A stretch of 64,000 bases of DNA, taken from the NCBI GenBank assembly GCA_034509425.1, contig JAVTVJ010001688.1, positions 248,001 to 312,000 of the forward strand, written 5' to 3'. The DNA is from Eopsaltria australis. Lineage: Eukaryota; Chordata; Aves; Passeriformes; Petroicidae. Positions 14,063 through 26,500 of this stretch are shown here, piece by piece. The translations under genes and the position numbers were made by a program. Under the pieces are notes generated by a model that made no database searches, was not told where the DNA came from, and worked only from the letters and a program-made list of their open reading frames with translations. Each line of letters opens with the position of its first letter. Position 1 is the stretch's first letter.

Positions 14063-17000
14063 GATAAAATGAAATAGTGACTAAGAAAGGTGTATGAAAA
14101 GAGTCTAATTTATTTTCCAGCCACTCTAGTCACAGATCTCTGGCAGTGCCTTCTGCAAAACAGATTTATTCTCTTATTTTTCTACTCCTAAATTCAATTA
14201 ATTTACTGCACGGAGTTCATGGTCTCTGTGTGAAGTATAAACTACTTAATTATTACTTTTAAAAATGTAATTAACACCTCCACTGCCCCTGGCTTGATGC
14301 ATCATACTAGTGAAGCACCACCATCCTCAAGAGTATATAACAGAGAAGAAAAAGACTCAGTGTAATTTAGAATTAATAAGCTTTGTCTTTACAACTTTAT
14401 GAGAAGCTTGAAACTTTCAAGCATGTTTAAAAGAACTGTGTATCAATACGAAACTATAACTGAAATTTAATTTCTGGTTTGAAAATCCCAAGACAGTTCT
14501 AATGTAGAAGTGAACACACCACTTTTACAGTAAATCTGGGCAGTATTTTTCATAAACCTAGAAAAGACACCCCTATAAGAAGCTTTGCCTTGAAAGAAAA
14601 GCAGTTTTTCTAGTTGGCACACGAGCTACAAATCAAGGAGATCTGTAACCATGAAGCCCCTAGAGGTCTGCAAACAATCAAATCCTTTGCAGAAGTCCTA
14701 GAGGATAATAAAACTTGAACAGCTGTTTTCAGGTCACTCATACTTGGAATCTAATTTCCAAAAATTACAATGCATAAAAGTGCTCAAACATTTGTTTTCA
14801 TCAAAATGACTGTGCTCACAGAGCTGTCTGCTGCCTCAGATGCTCACCTGCAAGCTGCACTGTGTGCTAGAGACTGCAACTCTCATTCTTCCCAAGCCAA
14901 GTCCAAACATGCTATCTGTACAAAGGGCATGGTTTGCTCTCTCCTAAAAGAAAGAAGAGTAGTAAAGGTCAGCGGTGAATAACTCTGACTTTTTCAGTGC
15001 ACCCTAAGCAGTCTTTTCTATCTACTCAGCTTTATCCTTGGAATCAAAAAGAACCTGGCACAGGGCAGAAAAAACTAAAAAAGAATAGTCAAACGTAACC
15101 CTTTTCCTGGGTTATCTCAGGTGAGCCGCTTTGTGTTTCGCTGGGCTTAACTGTACCCACGAGGCTGATGTCAGGACAAACACATTAAATGTTGTCAAGC
15201 GTGGGAATAGGGTCCACGTGGAGAGATCACCTTTCCCTCTGACAGACTTGTTTCAAAACCTGTAAGTCAAACTGAGGAATATAAGTAAACTTAGTAGTCA
15301 GAATGACCCAATATCCTCAAAGTAGACATTAACATTTTTATCTGAAAATATATATTTAACATTTTTATCTGAAACATAGTTTTCCAGTAAATAACTATGC
15401 AACCCTTAGCAATATGTTTTCTAAAGCCCTACCACTGTCAGATACAATTTATTGATCTTCTTATATAAGTTGTTTAAAAACCAAATAAAATTATTTTTTC
15501 TTATAAGACTGTCTTAGTGGTAATAGCTCTAATTTGTGGCTAAATCATTCAAAATGCAATAATTACAGTAAACTAATTCTTATGCTAGAAATCTAAATGC
15601 TGCCATACAGTTAAGTATTGGTTCCAGTAACTCCCACAACCAAAAGAAGGCAAAACACACTACAGAGGAAGCTGGAACAACAAAAATGAAAATTCGCCCT
15701 CTTTTTTCCCCTAGTGTTTCTGATATTTCTGATTTACAAAACCTGAAATAAAATTCATAGATCAGCCAGGATAAGTTGTTATCAATTATTGCTGTAAAAA
15801 TTTTTATTAGCTCTGTTGATTTTTCACTACTGATATGCTGTGCACATTCTTCTCTTCATTAATAATTTTAAATTAATTTTTATATTGAAAGGTAAAATTC
15901 AATTAGAGTAAACTATCTTTGTATAATCCTCCCACAGCTTACTGAGAACAGAAGTATTTGGAAACACATTAACAATTGCTGAATCATACCCAAAATTAAA
16001 AACTACTTATGATTATTCTTTTCCACTTTGAAAGTCACATTCTATACACCAATGTATTTTAGGCTACCTTCACTTCTAAATATATATAAGTGCTTTGCCT
16101 CTGGAAATATTATCCAAGTTGTAATATAACCCTGATGAATCTTTTGTGGAAACACTTTGCAGAACAAATCTGCTGTTAAAAAGTCACACTCAGAAGTTCA
16201 TCTTTGAACTCCTCTGGTGTGACATAATCTCAGCTGAAAAAGCCATTTTAACTCTATTATTACCAGTGTCAAATAAAATTTATGTACTTAAAGGACTAAA
16301 AAGATACATAAGATGACTCATAGCTCAGGAGCTCCTCTCATTGATCCCACTGGATGCTTCTAATGAAGTGGTTTACACCTCTGGATGAAAATTATTCCCA
16401 TGCAGAAGTATAGAGTGTGTATCACTTTAGGCACCAAAATAACAGTAGGATTATGATGCATATTCAGCCTGAAAAAGCAAACAAGGGAAAAATAAGTATT
16501 CCACAGATTCTTGTAATGCAAAACCTGAGTCTTGATAATTACTCTTATGGCAGCAGGCAAGTAATTTTCTTAATATTAAGGCTCAGACGACTTTCCTTCA
16601 TTTGTCTGAACTCTGCTGCCTGACATTTTTGAACTCCAAACAAAATATTTGCAGACTAGAAAACAGACCTTCCATATGTAAAAACTGGAAATGTTTGCAG
16701 ACTGTTTTGTGTTAAAATAGTGCTTTCCTTCACACATGAAGACAATTACCCAAGACCACTTCTCTGAACCAATATAATTTTATTAATTAAAGTACTAAGC
16801 TATTCAGTTCTAAGTATGCATAATTTCAGCGAGTATTTAAATAGTTCTGTATCTATTACATAAATGTTGAATTTGGGTGAATTAAAAACTAGCTGAATTA
16901 TCACTCTGGTAAGCCTCTAAGTGGAATTTTCTCTTTAACAGAAATAGTATGGTACAAAAAGCATGCATATATTCCTGTAGCACGGAAATTCCAGGGTATA

Positions 17001-20000
17001 TTTGCTTGTGCTATCTTTGATGGTGTTCTACCAACATGTATGTATTCTTAAAATTTAGGAGAGTGAATATGCACATTCATTCAGATTCTCTACTGTTAGG
17101 TATGTCCAATGCACACAGACTGAGGCCTCTGCCTCTGTGCTGATGAGGGCATATCTTATCTGCTTTCTGCAAAGTTTTAATGTGATCAAACGACAGCACA
17201 GCTCCTTCCACTTCAGTTCGTTTTTGGTTGTGATGGCTCTGTAGTCAGTAAAAGTGCTGAAGATTGTCTTATGGGTTTTGCAACCTTTTTCACCTTTCTT
17301 ATTTCTGCTCCCTCACTGGGAGTAGAAGTCTTGTCATTAGACAAAAAAAAAAACAAACCAAAAAACAAACCTTTAGCTTTCATTTAAGAGACAAAACAAT
17401 TAAATGGCAAAAGACTAATAAAGGCTGTTTAAAGTCTCAGAGTTTTGGAATTACAAATAACACTTTTAGTTACATAGCTTTCTCCACTTTTTTTCACTGA
17501 AGCCCTCTTTTCTCCTTCTAAAGTAATACATAAAGACTAAAGGAAAAAGTTCAAAGTAAAAGGATGCTGTCAGACTTTCTAAAGTTTACTGAGGTTTGCT
17601 CATAAATAAATGGGGTGACATTTAACTTGATTACTGCCCTCCACTAGGTAAGGCTTATGCCACTATTATGCTGCCTTATCATTAGGTTTATTCTTCAGAA
17701 TTACAAACATATTCCCAAATTAAAAAAAAAAAAATTGATGAAACTCAGTTTCTGTCAACTACCCCAAAAAGCCCCAAACAAACTACAAAAGCCTTCAGCC
17801 CAGCAACACCATAAAACACATAATTTGGATGTGAAAAGTCTACACTCTGTTACCGTACCCACAAGAAAGAGAAAGCATTCATATGTTGATTATCTCAGAG
17901 CAGGAGCCCCAAGTAACCCAAAATCAATTACATAAGTAAGGCCTGGTTCTTCAGACAACTTATTGCTCCTGCTTATTGGTAATAATTGAGCAAGTACTGC
18001 AGCAGAATGGAGGATACCTTCATTTATAATTTATACTACATATAAATTTCTCATGATTTTTTATTGCTACAACAAAAGAGAGGCTGTTTTTAAAAGTCTG
18101 AAAGGTTGGAAAATGGAGAATGTGTGAAAAAGGAAGATTTACCAAAGGTGATCTTCATGCTGATATTAAAGCAGTAGGTGAGACTCACCTGTGTGCCTTC
18201 ATCAAAATTACAATTAGAGTAATTGTTCTCAAATTGTATTCAGATCAGAGGCTGCCTTACTTTTTACAGGTATATTACTGCAATGAAGGATACTGCCTCC
18301 CTTGAAGACTGGTCCTGTTTGAGTCATTTAAAATAACTTCTGCAAATTTTGAAGCACATCTTGCAAGCAAACCCTGTGATGAGGTGGCATCCATTCGTAT
18401 CACAGTGAACTTTAATTCTACATTAAACTACCAGATTGTAGACACTTCCTGTCTGTACATAAGGCTGCAATTTAAATTGTGTTTTCAACAAAATACTGGT
18501 TTTTTCATTATATTTTCCATTTTAAAAAAGGTTTTTTTTTGTTCAGATATCAGAGAGCAGGGGACTGGTGGACAGAAAGAATTCTTTGCCAAAAATCTTG
18601 CTTGAATTTTTGGATGCCAGCTCCTTATGATGGCGTGTTTGCTATTTGAACAAAGCCTTTACTGCATAATCTGCAACCCTGCACAGTAACAACTGAGTAT
18701 TGACAGTATCAACAATCAGAATCTATAATCTCAATAATTGGTACTGGCAACAACTTAAGATTTTCAAAAATTATGATCCTAAAGCACTATAACCCCAATT
18801 TTTGTTTCATATACAACCCTGATCTTAGAACACAACATTAATCATTTGATAAATGGCAGAATTCTCAATAGAGATTATACGCTTAATCTTGCAAATTGTC
18901 TTCAAGGAGGTGGCAGGAGATATTTGGATTTACAGCTACTCAGCAGGATGCAGACAGTGCAGAGAAGGCAACTGCAGAATATGCAGATTGCATTATCTGG
19001 CCTGTAATTTTAAATTCAGGCAAGACTTCTGTTTAGCTGAATCCTTAAAATAAAGCAAGCAAAAGATAAATGTTTGGAGGAGACAATAAAATTCTGGTTT
19101 GCAGTCTTGCACTAGCACTCAGTATATTACTTTGGCTCTCAGAAATGTGCACATTTTGCATTGTTTTTTAAAAATTTTATTATAACCTGACTTTCCACAG
19201 AATGGAGAACTCATTCCCCAATGCACGTGTTGCATAATATCTATTTCAGCACATCCTCCTGATATTGGTCCACAGATCCTGGCCGCGAAAAATTATTTCC
19301 TGGACAGCTTGCAAGACTTATCTCTAAAGTAATTCTAAATTGTGTCTCCTATTTACTCCTGTTTATTTTCATTCTTTTGCAATTAAAAATTTCATGCCCA
19401 TAAAAAAGTAAAATTAGCTAAAGTCTAAGAAGGTCTTGACGGTTCAGATATTGAAAGCTGCTAAACATCATCCCTGAAATAAACTTCCACCTCAAGTGGT
19501 TTTCGTCCACTTTGATAACTTCCTTCTTTTCCACAGTTCTTCTCATACACACCTTGGTTACTTTTTCATAATCTGACTGGATTTTATAAAAAGCAAACTT
19601 CCAGCCAAGAAAACTACTGGATCACTTATGTTCTTTGGTTATTTTACTGTTTTAGATTTTAACAGAAATAAATGAATGCCAAAGACTGGGCTTTGGGAAC
19701 ATGAGATTAGTTAGTGAAAAGGAACTGTAAAAGTACAAATTACAATCCACATTTTTATTCAGCCAATAATCAACATATATCAGTATTCAGTGTTTCATTT
19801 ACTTTCCTTTTGCCATGCAAAATTTCAGCAAAGATCTTCCTGCAACAGCTGAATAAACCAGCAATTTCCCTGTATCAGAGGTTTTATTAAATATAAGGTT
19901 TTTTATAAACCAGAGTATGGTGTAACATATGAATTCTTGTTCCAAAACATTTGCCAAGTAACTACCATGTGAGAATAAGTCAAAGTTTCTCTATGGAAGT

Positions 20001-20471
20001 GAGAGAAGAGGAAAATATGCTGGATATTAATAAGTGGAATAGATTAGACTTGGTATGTAAAATTTAAATACTTTCCCTGAAAATTCTAATTATTCGCCAG
20101 ACAATGTTTCCAAATGCAAGCTAATAGTTGATTTTTTTAATATCCCAAATATTCTATTTTATCATTGTTATCACTAACCTTATAATTTCTGAGACCTCTC
20201 ACTCCTTCAATGATTTTACCAAATCCAGCCATAGTTCTTAGGGAGTAATCTAATCTATCATATTATAATGCTAAGGCAAAGTCTGGAGTGTGGAAACCCT
20301 TAAAGGGCTGTTTGGTTTGCTTGACCAGTTCCTCTAAATTCTGCTTCTTTTTTGTCTTCCTTCTGCCATCCTTCCTCCTGCCTTTACTCTTCTCTTTACT
20401 GTTCCACTGCACTGGAATTGTTCCATTCTCATACTGTTCCATCTGTGGCTTCTGTATCTCATACCATGAGT
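14063..20471. other. Intergenic DNA, no gene seen
   Basis: About 6.4 kb of AT-rich sequence with no recognisable gene. A 200-bp stretch near 18.85-19.06 kb is more balanced in composition and is discussed as a possible conserved element. The open frames here (up to 92 codons) do not resemble known proteins. Confidence 0.5.
15329..15374. repeat. Short tandem duplication, 27-bp period
   Basis: TTAACATTTTTATCTGAAA occurs at 15329-15347 and again, identical, at 15356-15374, separated by an AT spacer. It is a small local duplication, probably replication slippage. Confidence 0.8.
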
Positions 20472-21058
20472 ATAGGTGTCGTGGGTTGACCCCGGCCAGG
20501 GGCCAGGTGCCCACTCAGTCACTCTATCACTCCCCCTCCCACTGGGAGAGGGGAGAGGATAATACTGAAAAAGACTATCAGGGTGAGTAAAGGCAGTTTT
20601 ATTACAGTGGGGAAAAAAAAAGAATAGAACAAGCAAGTTGAAAGTTGCGCGTGCAAGAGCAAGAAGGGAAAACAATCAATCTCTACTTCCCATCAGCAGC
20701 GATGTCCGGACACTTTCTGGGAAGCAGGGCTCCAGCACACGTGATGGTTGTTCGGGGAGGCAAACATGGACAAGTCCCGAGTGCCTCCCCCTCCTCCTCT
20801 CTTCCTTTCCTTATATATCTGAGCTGATGTCATATGGTATGGAATATCCCTTTGGCTGACTGGGGTCAGCTGGTCTGCTGGTGTCCCCTCCCAGGATCTT
20901 TCCCCCCCCATCCCCTTCAGTGGGGGAAGGAATGTCACAGGGACAGCACAGCTTGGCAGTAGCCAAAACACTGCTCTGTTATCAACACCAGCTACCAAAG
21001 CAAAGTACAGCAGTGTAAGGCCTGTGAGCTTTACCCCAGTCAGACCCAATACAATAGG
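20472..21058 (-). mobile_element. ERVL-type solo LTR with 5-bp target duplication
   Basis: The LTR body is 20477-21053 (577 bp). It begins TGTCGTGGG and ends CAATACA on the + strand, so both ends follow the TG...CA rule. It is flanked by the identical 5-bp duplication ATAGG (20472-20476 and 21054-21058). Five-base duplications are typical of ERVL (class III) elements. Minus orientation is shown by a TATA box on the minus strand (20811-20817) followed downstream by AATAAA (complement of 20598-20603). No internal retroviral sequence is present, so this is a solo LTR left by recombination. Intact ends and duplication suggest a fairly young insertion. Open frames at 20693-21181 (-) and 20334-20675 (-) lie largely inside it and are not genes. 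Confidence 0.92.
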
Positions 21059-22559
21059 AAAAACCAGTTCCCTCAGCAGCAGTTTAATAATTGTTTTCTT
21101 TCCATTCAGCATTAAGTAAGAGTGGGGTGTACTATTAGCAGATGACAAGGCCTGAAGAAAAGCTGAGATGGAATCCTGCAAAGATGTTCATCATATCTCC
21201 TGACTGCTCACCAAAGTTAACTTGGTGGAAAAGACAGAAGCCAGTCCTATAAAGGACTAAGCACCAAGTCACTCAAAACAAATTGTCTCCATCAGAATCT
21301 CTACAGTTTCCACTGAGCAAGAGCTGACAAAGCTACAGCTCAGTCCTAGACGATACATTTGTGCCAGCTGCCAGCGTTCAGTCATACATTTCTACCAACC
21401 AGTCTATGTGGATTCCAAGTGGATAAAACCTGTCTTACCAAAAGATGCACCCAACTGCTATAAAGTGAATATAAAATCTTCTTTTCACCCATTCCAGGGA
21501 GAGGTAACTGGAATTATAAACCAGTCCTTTCATATCTTTAGACCATTCACACTCCTCCCTCCTCTGCCTCTCCTCTTATCCTCCCCTTCTCCTTTCCCTC
21601 ACCCTCCCCCACCACCAAGAGATAAGTCTCTTCAGTCCTAACCGGTTCAGATAAAACAGATTTCAAGTGCCAGCCAATTTTTTTCCTATTAAAAGCTGAA
21701 GATCATCTACCATTCCTAAACAGCTTTATCTGAATTGGATTCTCTCTCTGAATCCCATCATTCTGTGCAGTTTTAGCAGGCTGGCAGATTAACAAACATG
21801 TGGGGTTCAATCTCTCCTTATAGCAGACTGCATTGTGAGTACTCCTGGAACAGACAGCAAAGGACCTAATAAAACAGTCCTGTTCCCAGTCTTTTGCCAT
21901 TAGTAGTATTTACTGGGATTCTTTATGAATGAAAGTTTTATTCTGAAGGTCACTGTACTGGTATTGGAAAATATGGATGGAAGCATGAACATGTCTAGTG
22001 CTGGAAAATCAATGCACAGGGCATTTACTCCACATAACCTCCTACAGCTCTGTCAGCATGGAGAGCTAAGATGATGTAAAGGCTTTTCTGCAGTGACTCT
22101 ATTGCATCATTGATAGAAACCTTTTACACAACTTAACCTCTGCATTAGCTGAAGCTGACAAGAAGGAAGAAGCAGGAAGTACCCCATCACAAAGTTATTC
22201 TTTCAGAGAATGTCACCTTACCAGAGTCCATTTTGCACGACCAGAATTCAGTTATATACCAAGTAACAAACAGAAATGTATATAATGCACACATATACAT
22301 GAGTGGGCTTACTAGGTAAGTACACATATGTACAGAAAAAAGAGAGTGTAAACAATTTCACTTAGCCATAATCAAAAACCTGAGAAGCTTTTGGTAGAAA
22401 TGGTGCTCCGTGGGCACTGCTGTACAAGCTGGGAGACTCAGAAAAAGTGATGCAAAAGAGTCGCAGCTCCCATACAGTATAACCCAGCTGTCCTGGAGCT
22501 AGTGACCCTCGAAGCTGGGTTCTCCAGATCACCAGCCAAAGGGCAGGGACAGAAAGGCA
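21059..22559. other. Intergenic DNA upstream of EMB
   Basis: About 1.5 kb between the LTR and the EMB CpG island, with a pyrimidine tract at 21549-21619. No gene is visible. Distal EMB regulatory sites could lie here but none can be called from sequence alone. Confidence 0.45.
21549..21619. repeat. Polypyrimidine (CT-rich) tract
   Basis: About 70 bases that are almost entirely C and T on the + strand (CTCCCTCCTCTGCCTCTCC..., ending CCCTCCCCCACCACC). It is low-complexity DNA that can adopt triplex (H-DNA) structures and lies about 1.5 kb upstream of EMB exon 1. Confidence 0.75.
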
Positions 22560-23500
22560 CTGCCGGAGGCGATCTTCTCCGGGCAAGCCCTGCCAGAGCC
22601 GTTTAACGCCGACGGTTGCTCCTGCCCAGGTGGTCTTGCAGCCACTGCCCCTTTGGGCCAGAAACCAGTGCCGACCCCGTGCCCTACCTGCCTCGCCGGC
22701 CTCCCGCTGCCCCAGGGGTCCCCCGGGGGTCTCCCGGGCTGCTCAGGCGCCAGGGCCTCGGTCCAATTAGCACCGGTGCGCGCCCCCGCCCTTCCTCCGC
22801 CACTTAAAGCGCGGCGGGCCCGCCGCAGAGCACATCCTCCTACACGGGGAAACGGCTGGTGGCCCCAGCGGCCTCTCGGCGGTTGTTTTGGCCTCTTGTT
22901 TTTTCCTCCCAGTGAATTTGGGACAGTTTTGCTTTACATTTGGCCCCGTCATTGCTGCCAGTAGCCGGCTCTCTCGCAGAGCTGCTCCGATCCGCTTGAG
23001 GCTTCCTCAGGCGGTGCAGCCCGCGGGGTGCGGATCCGGGCCGAGCCGATGGAGCGCGGCGGGGGCACCATGCTTGCCACCTTCTCTAGGTGGTGCCTGG
23101 AGCACCTGCTGCTGCTGCTGCTGCTGCTCTGCACCAGCCTCTCCGGCAGGAGCTCTGCAGGTAAATGCAAACTTTCCCCGGGCCGGGCCCCATCCGTGTC
23201 GGGCGGGCTGGAGCGAGGTGGACCCGAGCACCGCCTGGGAGCAAAGGTCCTCCTTGCTGCGCAGCATCCCCCGGGCTCTCGGGGGGACGCAGCGCTGCCC
23301 CGGCACGGCGGCTGCATTTCGGCCTTGCCTGTGGAAGCGGCTGAGGCACTTCTCTTTCTCAGCGGCCCCGACGCGCCCCTGTCTCCCTCAGCTTTCGGGG
23401 TTCTGGTGGGACAGCGGGGTGGTGGGCCGCGGCAGATGGACACAGCCGTATCGGCCACCAGCCGTCCCCCGCTAGCACCCTGTCCTTCAGTTATGGAAGG
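22560..23500 (+). promoter_or_regulatory. EMB: CpG-island promoter of EMB
   Basis: An abrupt GC- and CpG-rich block in otherwise AT-rich sequence, covering the region upstream of exon 1, exon 1 itself and the start of intron 1. There is a CCAAT box at 22763-22767 and an Sp1-type GC box (GCCCCCGCCC) at 22782-22791. I see no convincing TATA box, so dispersed CpG-type initiation somewhere in about 22800-23040 is likely. Several long open frames on both strands here (for example 22888-23475 + and 22949-23458 -) are side effects of high GC and few stop codons, not genes. The exact start site cannot be read from sequence. Confidence 0.8.
23049..23160 (+). CDS. EMB: EMB exon 1: signal peptide
   Basis: Encodes residues 1-37 plus the first base of codon 38 (phase 1 donor, GTAAAT at 23161). 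Two in-frame ATGs are possible. The one at 23049 has a weak context (C at -3, G at +4). The one at 23070 has CACC before it (A at -3) and starts right before the hydrophobic core, giving a more usual signal peptide. The core is eight leucines (20-27), seven of them in an uninterrupted CTG run at 23106-23126. Likely cleavage is near Ser36-Ala37. An in-frame GTG upstream at 23028 is not needed. The exon sits inside the CpG island. Confidence 0.88.
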
Positions 23501-26500
23501 GTTTATTAGCTCACAGGTGCAGGATTGGGACGATGAGGTGGTGTGTCTTATTCCTGTCGTTACTGAGTGAAGCGTTTAAATGCTGAAAAAAACCTCGCAA
23601 AACAACCAAGCCCCCCCCCCGATCGATAGATTACTAAGATATCAGTGTGCCTAGTGGGTTGCGAGAGGTGCTCCTTGGGGTTTTGTATTGCGTTTTTAAA
23701 TGTAGCATTGAAAATCGATGAAGAAAGAGGGACTTGAGCTTTCTGGGCCGCGTTCCTCCTCTAGAGGCTTTCAGCAGTTCAGGAGCAGGCCAGTGGCTTC
23801 TCAGGAAATAGGATCTTATTTCTAAAACTACTGGATTTCTGGTAATTTTTACTTCTTTTTGAGCCATTGCAGAGTAGTAGAGAATTATCGTAGTAGGAAT
23901 TACGAGATTGCTGGTGTTTGCTGTGCAGGGTGAGATTCTTGGAGTAGGTCTTGCCAAGAGTTCTGTCCTGTCTGTGTGTACATACACATACTCGTATGTG
24001 AACATCAGTGCGGTGACCTGAATTCACTGTGGTTTAGCTGCATTTTCAGTGTGTGAAATATAGGCTGTTTCGTTTTCTTCTGCCTCTGTTGCACTTCCTA
24101 GTACCGAGAGGAGCAGTACTGCTCCCTAGGTGATGGTACCTTTTGTAAAATTTCTAGTACTTTCACATAACGTGAAAGGAAACGTGCTTTGCGCTTCTCA
24201 AGTCTTGTTTGAAGTCCAGACTTAAGTATGCACACAGACAAAAATCGACTTCATAGTTCTTAAGTCTTCTTTAAAATACACGTGTATGTATGTACACACA
24301 CAACTTGAAGTCATTTCTGACAGTTTACTTAATTGAGAAGTTTTTTTGAGTGCAGATGGTCTGATATTTGTAGGAATGTGTGAGTCAGCACGTGACTAAT
24401 TGTCATATTTATTTTTGATACCTTTTAATTCCAAAAACCATACCTGATGGTGGATGAAGCAATTTTATGTAAAGCCGTTGGTGAAATGATAGCCTCTCAT
24501 CTATCAGGAAAAAACTAAACAAGTGAATCAAACAGCAAAATCCTAGTTGTGTTTCCAAAAATTCCACAAATCTGTCTTCCTAAAGTGGGGGGTTATAATG
24601 TGTGGTTTAGAGCAGACATCAGAAATAAGCCACTGTACTTCTTAGTATTTTTCATCTGTATAGTAGAGTGAAGCTGTTGTTTTCCAGACTTCTATTAAAA
24701 GTTTCTATAGCTATTTGAACTAGATAGGGGAGGCATCATACTGTGATTTCCTTGATGATTTAAATGAAAAAATGGAAGTTTACTCTTTCATTGGTTATTA
24801 ACTAAATGTATATAAAGCTGGTCAAGCACATGGACTATCTACACAGCTGCAGCAAAGGGAAGTTCATGTCACTAGAAGGGAGAAGAACTTAAAATGGTTT
24901 TCCAGTGAAGTCCAGAAACTGTGTGTGTTTTGGACATGTGAGGGTTCTTCAGCCAAAAGAAATGCTTGCAGTAAAAGTAAGCAGGGAGATCACTTGCTAT
25001 ACAAGGACTGGGTTGGAGAAAGGTGGGTTACATAGTCTTCAGCTAGTCAGGCAGATGCCCTAAAAGCCCTATTAGAGTTTTATTTTTAGATAATACCTTG
25101 AAGAAAATATTTATTTTGTTATTCTTATCTTAGTTATATAACTGTGTAGTTATTTGCTTTTGAAAAATGTAAACGAGTGCTTTTATTTTGCATTGAGTTA
25201 AGGGTAATCTCTAGCTAAGTGACAGAGCTTCCTGCTTTGTTTGGTTACCTTTGTGGCTGTCTAATTTAGTTGCAGCAAGTGCTGCCAGATGGATTTAGGA
25301 AAAGCAATCCCATCACATCTCATCTCTCATCTCTTCTGATCCTGAAGAATTCAAGGTGCTATGAGTGTAGAACACACCTCATTCCTTACAGGCTTTCCTT
25401 CCAGGTTGGGTTTTTCTGGTTTGACCTGAGGGAATGGCTTTTATCGGGGTATTTGGAAGGCCTTAATGTTGATTCTCGGATGTCTCTGGGACATTACGAG
25501 GTTCTGGTGACTGGTTTTGGATGCTTCTGAATGCATGTGAACTTAAAAGGTATATGATTGCTACTAAATTAAACAGTAAAATAAAAGTGTTAAATTCAAC
25601 CAAATTGTATTTCAGCCTTTTCTTACTCAGCTGCTTTTTTTTTGGCTGAAAAAGGGCAAATAGATTCTTCAGCCTGAAATTACTTTGGTAATAGTAGGCA
25701 TAGTACATCCTTTCTTTTTTTCCCCAAAATACTGACTGCCATATGAAGCAGACGTAATGTAGAAAACTAAATTCATGATACCATACTCCTGCCTATTCCT
25801 TCCTACCTGGAAATTGAGGAAATGAAGGCTCCACAAGCTACCACACTATTGATTAAGTCTAATGCAAAACAATTATAGGCTAAGGCATGCAGCCATGACT
25901 CAATAGTTGGAGAAGTTACTGCATGTGACTTGCTTACATCAGTGCCTGGCTGGATGACACTTACAATGCAGTGCTGGCTCATTCTGATCTCCAGTGCTAT
26001 TCAGGTGGTATATATGTGAGGGAGAGAGTGGTGCAATGTTATCTCTGTTCTGTGTAGTTTGACGTGTGGACAGATAAGATGGAAGACCTGGAAGCAGTGA
26101 TGACAAAAAATGACACTACTTGACTGCTTTCACTTGATCCATGAATCAAGGAAGAAAGGCAGGATGAGAACCTTGTTAGTATGCAAACCACATTGCAGGT
26201 TATCTGCCTTCATTGCAGAGAGATAGCAGAGCTGCTGTACAGCTTGGCACTGGCACCTTCTAAATTTATCATCTTTGGGGATTTTAATTAATGTGCAGGT
26301 GATCCATGACATACTTAGAATGCCTCAAGATGCTGCAGATATAAAAATTCATAGACCTTTCTTCAGTTGTACTATGAATATCAGAGAAATAATAGCTCTC
26401 CCTGCTCAATACCTCTGTCAGGCAAAGAATAAGACTCAGTCTTCTTGCTGTCTGGCTCATAAGCCAACACATCCTCAGAGCAGATTTTTTAAGTTCTTTT

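Noticed and set aside
20693..21181. 162-codon antisense open frame
   Set aside because: It lies mostly inside the ERVL-type LTR with mapped target-site duplications and matches no retroviral protein.
22888..23475. Long open frames on both strands over the CpG island (up to 195 codons)
   Set aside because: High GC lowers stop frequency. The frames overlap each other and EMB exon 1, lack splice or start support, and encode low-complexity Pro/Arg/Ser-rich sequence.
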